The notes below the pieces were generated by a model. It was not told the origin of the DNA and did not search any database. It saw nothing but the letters and a program-made list of their open reading frames with translations. Shown here one piece after another: positions 13,954 through 19,819 of a stretch of 19,819 nucleotides of DNA. The stretch is from an uncultured Ruminococcus sp. (lineage in GTDB: Bacteria; Bacillota; Clostridia; Oscillospirales; Ruminococcaceae): assembly GCA_937907215.1 (NCBI GenBank), contig CALESG010000101.1:1-19819 (forward strand), written 5' to 3'. Position 1 is the stretch's first letter; the number at the start of each line of letters is the position of its first letter. A program made the translations under genes and the position numbers.

Positions 13954-15657
13954 TCATTTGCTTTCTTTTCTTGTTTTTATAACAATCACTGTACCTGTAA
14001 CAGTCATGAGAATTGCAAACCCTGAAATTATTTTGTATATATTGGAATAACCTGTCTGAGGAAGCTGGTTACCATTAGCATCTACTTTTATACAGTCTAT
14101 CACAATCTGCGTATCATCTGATAGTGTGTTTGGAACTGTAATATAATGCACCCATTCCATCATATCTGCTGTTTGTTTCTCCGGAATATAACTTTCTACA
14201 TTAATATGCCAAATTCCGTTTTCGTCCACCTTGATAGATTTGATAGTTTCTGTAATCGAACCACTTCTTTCAACGAGTTTCAAATAAATGAGTGCGTTAT
14301 CTTCAAAAAATGCCGCATCATATTTTGCATAATCTTCATCGCTAATATGGGATTGCGGTAATTCTTCCGCATTTCGATAAATTACCGGCTCTTCATTTAA
14401 GTAGCTTGTGTTTTTTCCATGTCCACTGACAACCTTAAAGGCAATTTCGCCTGAGCCTATAGTTTCTTCTGTTGTAACAGTTGTAACAATAGTAGTAGTT
14501 GTTGTTGTTGTTGTTGATTGAAACATTTCTGTCGATGTATCGCTGATGATTGTAGTTTCACTGCTTTCACTTGTCAAATTTCCCTGTGCATCAGTAGTAA
14601 CTATTGGAGTGATAGTAGTAGTAGTTGTTGTTGTTGTTGTCGTCTTTTCAATCATTGTAGTTTCTGTTGGCAGAGTAGTTGTATATCCTAAGTCGTCCAC
14701 AGAAACAAACTCTTCTCTTAATATAATAGATTTATCGAGCCAATCACTTTCGGCTGCAGTGTAGATCTGTTCTGGTGTCAATGTACATATCATTCTGGTA
14801 TTACCGATAAAAGTGACATTTTCCATCTTGATTCCTAAATAATCACAAATTGTCTGACGATAAGTGGCTGTAGCAGAGTTAATCAATTCTGCATTCAAAT
14901 TTTCCTTATAAGCACCAGTCATTTCATTTATCTCATCGGGTGTATAGACATTTGGATCTAAAGAATTCTGGTACTCTTCTCCTTTTTGACGTACTTCTTG
15001 AATGATTTCTGAAAGATCAATATCCTTGTAAAGCATGGTTACCTCGATTGTCTGCTTTCCGGCATCAATCTCAGCCATAAGCTTATCTGAAAGAACAGTA
15101 GATGAGGTATTACTTTGCTCAACATAATCGAAAGGCATAACATCAAATTCCTCAGGCGTTATCCATTCGTCCGAATATACAATTTTTACTATAGAATTCA
15201 TATTTTCAGCTGATTTAAGCTGTTTTTCTGTCAGATTACAGTATACAATCGGATAAACAGAATCAAATTTGCAAGCAGTTTCGTCCAAATCTAAATCTGA
15301 GAGTGCATATAATGCACATGACTTGATATTGTCTGCTAACACTTTATCCATCGTTTCCTCAAAATATGCAATCTCCATATCTGAGATTTCTTTCTCTGTG
15401 TACTGCGCAGTGTCCAATACAGCAGCATATTCATTTGCCTGTTTCTTTGCTTCATCATAGCAGTTATTGTACATATCCAGATAATCTGTCCGTGACATTG
15501 ACTGATATACAAGGACAACTGATATTGTTGAATTATTTGTATCTACGGCTACTGCATCAATATTTTCTTCTGCAAATACAATCATCGGCATTACTGTGCA
15601 TGACATGGCTGTGATAACTGCTGTAATTGTCATCATAATTTTTTTGATTGTTCTCAT
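13954..15657 (-). CDS. LPQTG wall-anchored protein with two copies of the neighbour protease's N-terminal domain
   Basis: 567 residues from ATG 15657 (AAAGGAGA upstream; the earlier in-frame ATG 15681 overlaps the previous stop). Layout: signal peptide (1-29, ending VFAEE); domain copy A (about 43-165); copy B (about 202-317); Thr-rich linker (about 326-410) with two runs of 8-10 Thr; a beta-rich domain (about 412-531); LPQTG at 532-536; hydrophobic helix; basic tail. Copies A and B match each other and the protease N-terminal domain: each begins with a TI-V-LY strand and ends with a (V)YP/M-I-C-LT-EQ strand-helix, and a helical middle separates the two. The 412-531 domain (NALIYLKLVERSGSI ... 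ESYIPEKQTADM) resembles PrcB_C. It probably binds, folds or restrains the protease at the wall. This is inference; no catalytic motif is visible. Confidence 0.8.
   Translation of the reverse strand: MRTIKKIMMTITAVITAMSCTVMPMIVFAEENIDAVAVDTNNSTISVVLVYQSMSRTDYLDMYNNCYDEAKKQANEYAAVLDTAQYTEKEISDMEIAYFEETMDKVLADNIKSCALYALSDLDLDETACKFDSVYPIVYCNLTEKQLKSAENMNSIVKIVYSDEWITPEEFDVMPFDYVEQSNTSSTVLSDKLMAEIDAGKQTIEVTMLYKDIDLSEIIQEVRQKGEEYQNSLDPNVYTPDEINEMTGAYKENLNAELINSATATYRQTICDYLGIKMENVTFIGNTRMICTLTPEQIYTAAESDWLDKSIILREEFVSVDDLGYTTTLPTETTMIEKTTTTTTTTTTITPIVTTDAQGNLTSESSETTIISDTSTEMFQSTTTTTTTTIVTTVTTEETIGSGEIAFKVVSGHGKNTSYLNEEPVIYRNAEELPQSHISDEDYAKYDAAFFEDNALIYLKLVERSGSITETIKSIKVDENGIWHINVESYIPEKQTADMMEWVHYITVPNTLSDDTQIVIDCIKVDANGNQLPQTGYSNIYKIISGFAILMTVTGTVIVIKTRKESK
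14491..14517. repeat. trinucleotide repeat encoding poly-Thr (1)
   Basis: (GTA/GTT)n on the plus strand, read as ACA/ACT threonine codons in the minus-strand LPQTG gene. Slippage would change linker length in whole codons. Confidence 0.75.
14612..14642. repeat. trinucleotide repeat encoding poly-Thr (2)
   Basis: A second (GTA/GTT)n tract, giving a run of about ten threonines in the LPQTG protein linker, 95 bp from the first. Confidence 0.75.
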
Positions 15658-15670
15658 AAAAATCTCTCCT

Positions 15671-17629
15671 TTATGTTGCAAACAAGATTTGTTGTAATAA
15701 CGTTGAATCCAATGAATTGATTATGCCATCTCTATTAATATCTGCATTATATTGTTGCAAATTTCCAGTAAAGATAATTATTCCTGCAAGATATTGGTTC
15801 AAACGTATAAAATCAGTGTTATTAATAATTCCATCTAAATTCACATCACCAGGTCTTGTGTTTATCGTTTCTAAATACCATTTTTGTGATTTATTATTTA
15901 CACTATATGGATGCCAATTGGCATATGCTCCAGACGTGATAGAACTACTTGCAATTCCAAGTGCATAAGTTGAACTATTTACCGTACGTTTGAATGTATA
16001 AGTACCAGAATCTTTGTTGAACTGTAGTATGATTGCTGTAGTTGCAGATGACGAGCCATCCACTGCATAATAATTATTATTGCTTATTGCGTTTCCTAAT
16101 CCGATTCCATTATTGTATGTAGATGCATTTTCCAGCCAATATGTTCCATTGCTAACAGAATCAATATCCAAGATCCAATTTAAGTTTATTATATTATCAA
16201 ATGATGTTTGATACGCTTTGTAGTCAGAACTATTTAAGGAAAGATACATGCCACTATTATAATTCTTTAGTAGATACATTCCATCCATCTCGGTACTTGG
16301 ATAATACACATCAGCATCTGTTGACCACGCATATGCGTATTTCACCTCACTAGATTGACCAGAAAATTTATATATTCTCATCGAATAGGCGGAATCAGGT
16401 GACATTGCCTTGTATATCATTTCTGTAGAACTTATTGATTTATTAGATTTTGATGTAACACCATTATTTGTAAGTTCTAAGTTATAATCGTCCTTTATAC
16501 CGGATGCAGTATCAGTAGGTACATTTGTTTGCAAGTATGCCATAGAAACATTGATATATGATGAGTCATACTTTGGTTGTGTGAAGTGTACATATCGTTC
16601 ATAACTGTTATTTGCATTCAAAACCCCATTTCCATAGCAATGCTGTGAGACAATGCAAATCATTCGATACAGATTTGGAATACCTGCACCTTGATAGTCA
16701 GTAAGTCCACTTGTCATTAATTCAGTGTGATTTGTTAATGTTCCATTTAATAATAACTTTTGACATTTTTCATGACAAGAACCGATCAGTATAGCTTTTG
16801 TAGCCTCTGGAAAAGCTGATAGACTCGGTTTGTATTGATACATTAACGCAATCATACCGGCAATGTACGGAGTAGCTGTACTTGTTCCATTGTTCAAGGA
16901 TGGTCCAACTACATCTGGTTTAAAGCATCCGGAACCATGTTTATATGAATAATCATTTAGTACATTGACTGATTCACCATTACAACTATCTATAAAACCA
17001 TTAACGGCAATGCAGTTATATGAAGATGAAGGATTTATAATATAATTTGTATAAGAGTTGCCAGTTGCACATACAATTGTAACACCAGAATTAGCGATTA
17101 AATAATCGGTATATTTTGACCAGTTATTATAGCATGATGTCGCATTGGATGAACCCCAACTAATGCTAACTACATCAACTCCGCTATCAATCAGTTCCTC
17201 CAATGAAGATAATTTAGCGTTGTCATATTCGTTCCAGTTAAACCCTTGCCAATCATATTCGCATGATGCAGAATAAATATTAGCGTCAGGAGCCACACCA
17301 TTACTTCCAGCAGCAATTCCAGCACAGTAAGTTGAATGATCACCAGATGTATAAGGAGTACCGACAATAGTAACATGAGAATTTCTTATGCCATATTTCG
17401 AGTAATATGCAGATGAAACAGTGCCTGTTTCATATATACCAATAGTCACATTATCACCGGTTAGCGATAATTTGTTATTTATTCTATCAATACCCATTGT
17501 ATTTGTCGTTGTTCCTAAATCTATTGTGCACGCTTCAGCTTTTATTGGTTCATACAGTGTAAGTTCTTCTACATTATCATTTTCAGAAGCTGCAACAACC
17601 TCTTCTTGTGTTAATAAACAAATTGACAT
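15671..17629 (-). CDS. dockerin-bearing subtilisin-like protease, main part (downstream of an in-frame TAG)
   Basis: The reading frame continues in phase through codons before ATG 17629 up to a TAG at 17660, and ATG 17629 has no ribosome binding site, so this is really the 3' part of the gene that starts at 18172 (joined length 833 codons). Residues here: end of the N-terminal domain (1-30); S8 domain (about 45-300) with IGIYETG (E67 in place of the usual Asp), GDHSTYCAGI (H98), ATGN (oxyanion N191) and GTSTATPYIAG (S250); a middle region (330-430); a ricin-type trefoil-like region (about 440-585: YLLKNYNSGMYLSL, SQKWYLE); and a type I dockerin (about 590-650) with two Ca-binding repeats (GDVNLDGIINNTDF, ADINRDGIINSLD). 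The dockerin predicts docking to a cohesin scaffold. Stop at 15671; the next gene starts 14 bp on. Confidence 0.82.
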   Translation of the reverse strand: MSICLLTQEEVVAASENDNVEELTLYEPIKAEACTIDLGTTTNTMGIDRINNKLSLTGDNVTIGIYETGTVSSAYYSKYGIRNSHVTIVGTPYTSGDHSTYCAGIAAGSNGVAPDANIYSASCEYDWQGFNWNEYDNAKLSSLEELIDSGVDVVSISWGSSNATSCYNNWSKYTDYLIANSGVTIVCATGNSYTNYIINPSSSYNCIAVNGFIDSCNGESVNVLNDYSYKHGSGCFKPDVVGPSLNNGTSTATPYIAGMIALMYQYKPSLSAFPEATKAILIGSCHEKCQKLLLNGTLTNHTELMTSGLTDYQGAGIPNLYRMICIVSQHCYGNGVLNANNSYERYVHFTQPKYDSSYINVSMAYLQTNVPTDTASGIKDDYNLELTNNGVTSKSNKSISSTEMIYKAMSPDSAYSMRIYKFSGQSSEVKYAYAWSTDADVYYPSTEMDGMYLLKNYNSGMYLSLNSSDYKAYQTSFDNIINLNWILDIDSVSNGTYWLENASTYNNGIGLGNAISNNNYYAVDGSSSATTAIILQFNKDSGTYTFKRTVNSSTYALGIASSSITSGAYANWHPYSVNNKSQKWYLETINTRPGDVNLDGIINNTDFIRLNQYLAGIIIFTGNLQQYNADINRDGIINSLDSTLLQQILFAT

Positions 17630-17659
17630 AGGTGCATAACGACTAACAAAGACTATTTT

Positions 17660-17662
17660 CTA
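17660..17662 (-). other. in-frame amber codon splitting the subtilase gene
   Basis: GAT-TAG-AAA context at codon 171 of 833. Frame and homology are intact on both sides. No ribosome binding site precedes ATG 17629, arguing against a designed restart. Confidence 0.85.
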
Positions 17663-18172
17663 ATCAGAAATATTAAGATTTTCAAGAGTGCTTAGAGTAT
17701 CTGATTTAACCATATCTTCTACGACATCCAATCTTGCCGACTGATATTTATCCGTTTTTTCTTTCTCGGCTTGACGAGACTCTTCTGTTAGCTTCATATG
17801 TTTTTGCATAAGCGTTTCCAAATTTTCATTAGGAACACTACTTGCTGCTTGCTGTAATTCATTAAGTAAGTCATCAGGAGGTGCTTGATAGTCAACTTCT
17901 AATGCAGAAATATCATATCCTATCTTATTATTGATCTTATTTTCCACCTCAGAATCTGAGATATTATTGTACCACATAACGACTGGATATACATCTTTTG
18001 CTCTAATTTTAATCTGATCTGCTAACTCTTCTGAGATTTTTGACTCAGGCGTGACTTCCGGAAATTCAATGATATCTGATTCAGCAAAAGCAACTTGGTA
18101 ATTGTTCATAGCAAACAACATAGGTATAGCAGTTATCAGAGATAAAATCTTCTTTACGCACATAGACACCAT
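17660..18172 (-). CDS. signal peptide and N-terminal (pro)domain of the subtilase, ended by an in-frame TAG
   Basis: 170 residues: signal peptide (about 1-31, KKILSLITAIPMLFA ... AFA/ES), then a domain starting VYPVVMWYNNISD with a long helical middle, cut by TAG right after ENLNISD. The ten codons after TAG (KIVFVSRYAP) and the following start of the next frame complete the domain exactly as in the two copies of the LPQTG protein. Thus 18172-15671 is one gene. A TGA directly upstream fixes the earliest start at 18172 (alternative ATG 18163); no strong ribosome binding site is seen. In S8 proteases such an N-terminal domain is usually a prodomain that assists folding and inhibits the enzyme. 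If TAG is a true stop, only a secreted prodomain is made. Confidence 0.75.
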   Translation of the reverse strand: MVSMCVKKILSLITAIPMLFAMNNYQVAFAESDIIEFPEVTPESKISEELADQIKIRAKDVYPVVMWYNNISDSEVENKINNKIGYDISALEVDYQAPPDDLLNELQQAASSVPNENLETLMQKHMKLTEESRQAEKEKTDKYQSARLDVVEDMVKSDTLSTLENLNISD

Positions 18173-18295
18173 TCATTTCTAACACATTTTACTTGACTTC
18201 ATTTTTTGTTTTCTACAAATATAATTTATTAACATGTCACCTGCTTTCTAAGTATTTATCATTTTAATTTTAGCAAAGTTTTATATATTATTATT

Positions 18296-18324
18296 ATTAT
18301 ATCATAAATCCAAATTATTGTCAA
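18296..18324 (-). promoter_or_regulatory. consensus sigma-A promoter of the protease operon
   Basis: On the minus strand TTGACA (18324-18319), exactly 17 bp, then TATAAT (18301-18296): a perfect match to both boxes. The start of transcription would be near 18289, giving a leader of about 115 nt. The flanking gap 18173-18650 is very AT-rich with no clear gene. Confidence 0.8.
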
Positions 18325-18371
18325 GATATTTCTTATAATATTTTAAATAAAATGCACTAAATTATGTCTAT

Positions 18372-18400
18372 AATTATCAAAGTGTAAGATGTTGATAATT
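18372..18400. promoter_or_regulatory. 9-bp inverted repeat upstream of the protease promoter
   Basis: AATTATCAA (18372-18380) and TTGATAATT (18392-18400), perfect with an 11-nt centre, about 50 bp upstream of the -35. It could be a regulator-binding site, though AT-rich inverted repeats also arise by chance. Confidence 0.35.
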
Positions 18401-18645
18401 GAGATATCGGTAATTCTCTGACATTGTAGCTCATTTCTATATGCTGATAACAACTCGTTTCCTATGATTTATTCATGCACTTTCTACATTTTTATTATAG
18501 CTACGCCATCATTGTTAAAAGAATTGTTAGTATCTCGTCTATTTTATATCTATAAAAATATATAAACTAAAAGAAAGTTTATATAATTTCTTTTATAGTA
18601 CTCATTTTATATCTGAAACAAACTCCGATACCATCAAATTTCAAT

Positions 18646-18690
18646 AAAAAAATCTCAGCTACATTCTATTATTGTAGCTGAGATCATTTT
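18646..18690 (-). terminator. terminator of the DUF960/recombinase-remnant operon
   Basis: A 12-bp perfect stem (18652-18663 / 18673-18684) with a 9-nt loop, followed on the minus strand by TTTTTTATTG. T-richness on the plus side (ATTTTTTA) may make it bidirectional. Confidence 0.88.
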
Positions 18691-18984
18691 TTAGTATTCC
18701 TCCGCCAGAAGCATGGTACAATATTCCTCGTTGTCTATACAGTAGATTTTAGCATTAACAGCATTCTCTATAGCAGTAAGAATATATGTCATCTCATACG
18801 CAGGCTGCTCAGAAGTATGCTTCACTATTTGTAAGCCATTTTCAACATTAAGTCGGAATACTTTCAAATAGTCCTTCGGCTCAGGCATATTGTCAATTGC
18901 ATTCCATAAAAATATTTGCAGTTCAAGCGGTATCAATTCGTCAATACCTCTTGTAAGATAGCGTTTTTTCTCCGGTTCAAACAT
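18691..18984 (-). CDS. DUF960 family protein
   Basis: 97 residues. It has the typical opening KKRYLTRGIDELIPLELQIFLW and closing INDEEYCTMLLAEEY-like end (here CIDNEEYCTMLLAEEY) of DUF960, a short family of unknown function common on Firmicute plasmids, phages and conjugative elements. AAGGAGAAT precedes the ATG inside the 3' end of the upstream recombinase remnant, and the two genes are 3 bp apart, so they are co-transcribed. Its presence supports a mobile-element origin for this end of the window. Confidence 0.8.
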   Translation of the reverse strand: MFEPEKKRYLTRGIDELIPLELQIFLWNAIDNMPEPKDYLKVFRLNVENGLQIVKHTSEQPAYEMTYILTAIENAVNAKIYCIDNEEYCTMLLAEEY

Positions 18985-18987
18985 ATA

Positions 18988-19776
18988 TTAATTCTCCTTT
19001 ACACGTGATTCAAACATAGCGTATAAATCGCCACGTCTGATGGTAATTGTTTCTTTTAAATCCTCTGCAACACCAAACCCAACATCCAGCGTTATTTCTA
19101 TGTGGTAAGGATAAGTAACAACCTTGTCGATATAAGTCTGTACAAAAGTACGGAATTCAGCGGTATTTCGGGGAATATTCTTGAAGTCATTTATCAGGTG
19201 GACATAATCAGGAAACTCCAAAGGTGTATATTTTTTAAGACAGCTTAGCTGATTTTGAAGTTCGGAACGCTTCTCTTCCAAAGCTTCCGCACGTTCCATA
19301 ATTGCAGGGGTTATGATGCCTTTTTCAACAGCTTCTGTAATATTCGTAAGACCTGCAATCACCTGATTTAACGCATTTTCAGTATCTTGGTAATGCTTAT
19401 CAAATTCCATATTATACTTCTGTATGTAAGCGTTAACTGCTTTTATTTTTCGCCTTAAAGAAGTTTTATTGAAAATTTTTTCACGCAAAAGTTCTACCAC
19501 ATAAACGTCCAGATAGTCCTTGTTGTTTTCCTTATTGCTGCATATTTTACGAAGCGTAGTGCAGCGGTAGGTTGCCATTCGATTTTTACGTTCGCCTGAA
19601 AAACGCAGATTGCCTTGTATTCTCTTTCCGCATATTCCGCAGAATATTTTTCCAGTCAGCAAATAAAATTCCTTTGCATGATATTGCCCTGTGTTGCGGC
19701 GATTTTTCGCTCTTATACGCTGTACCTTTTCAAAAAGCTTTTTGCTGACAATTGCAGGACAACCACCCATACGCAC
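18988..19776 (-). pseudogene. C-terminal remnant of a third large serine recombinase
   Basis: 262 residues starting at GTG 19776. They hold the tail of the recombinase domain (GGCPAIVSKKLFEKVQ), the zinc ribbon (FCGICGKRI ... YRCTTLRKIC) and a coiled coil (about 120-200). The resolvase catalytic domain and most of the DNA-binding domain are missing. Upstream in frame there is a TAA at 19786-19788, and the sequence before it does not look like a recombinase, so homology begins near 19785 and the gene is truncated rather than merely cut by the window edge. It belongs to a different subfamily from the pair at 8154/9437 (PAIVSKKLF versus HEAI[IS]..F). It cannot catalyse recombination alone. Confidence 0.8.
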
Positions 19777-19819
19777 TAACGTAATTTAAAAACAGGAATT
19801 TGCATTCTGATACCCGATT

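Noticed and set aside
14491..14642. Repeated tracts considered as a CRISPR-like array
   Set aside because: They are in-frame trinucleotide Thr codons inside the LPQTG gene, with no spacer-repeat structure. No CRISPR array or cas gene is visible in the window.
18179..18235. An 18-codon open frame in the protease leader, with a possible AGGTGA site
   Set aside because: Very short, in AT-rich DNA, and the spacing of the site to its ATG is poor. Not enough to call a leader peptide.
18569..18594. Inverted repeat AAAAGAAA/TTTCTTTT upstream of the protease operon
   Set aside because: Low-complexity A/T sequence in a very AT-rich region; expected by chance.

Overview
This looks like the chromosome of a gut or rumen Ruminococcus-type Firmicute (Oscillospiraceae). 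The reasons are a type I dockerin on a secreted subtilase, an LPQTG wall protein with its own sortase, LytTR/GHKL two-component regulation, DUF3795 proteins and Clostridia-type tandem large serine recombinases. This is inferred from gene content only. The left two thirds has moderate GC. The minus-strand protease operon and its leader are visibly more AT-rich.

Layout. (1) 1-2678, plus strand: a 5'-damaged RimJ/RimL-type acetyltransferase, a second GNAT protein, and a GyrI-like protein flanked by two Cys-rich DUF3795 proteins, all tightly packed. (2) 2695-7427, plus strand: a LytTR response regulator, an unrecognised protein with a ParB-like 'DGHHK' patch and a GHKL histidine kinase, all overlapping. 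Next come three matches to the LytTR-box consensus and an ABC exporter locus in which two tandem exporter genes appear fused out of frame. A strong terminator closes the region at 7431-7470. (3) 7594-12916, plus strand: a compact recombination module (HTH/zinc-finger protein, SHOCT-like protein, two overlapping large serine recombinases) followed by one cargo gene, a TIR-like effector-type protein with its own promoter and terminator. This reads as a minimal mobile element carrying a candidate defence gene. (4) 12917-13390: an intergenic region with short degenerate repeats and a strong hairpin. (5) 13391-18172, minus strand: an operon of secreted subtilase with dockerin, LPQTG wall protein and sortase, driven by a consensus promoter at 18296-18324. 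(6) 18691-19776, minus strand: the C-terminal remnant of a third serine recombinase plus a DUF960 protein, ending in a terminator.

The most interesting part is the protease operon. The subtilase gene is split by a single in-frame TAG lying inside its N-terminal (pro)domain, with intact coding sequence on both sides. The neighbouring LPQTG protein carries two more copies of that same N-terminal domain but no protease. It ends in a domain that resembles PrcB_C, known from the Treponema dentilisin complex. This suggests a wall-anchored inhibitor, chaperone or docking protein for the secreted protease, displayed by the dedicated sortase. Other points of note are a Glu where subtilases have the catalytic Asp, the overlapping three-gene signalling unit, and the serine-recombinase/TIR element.
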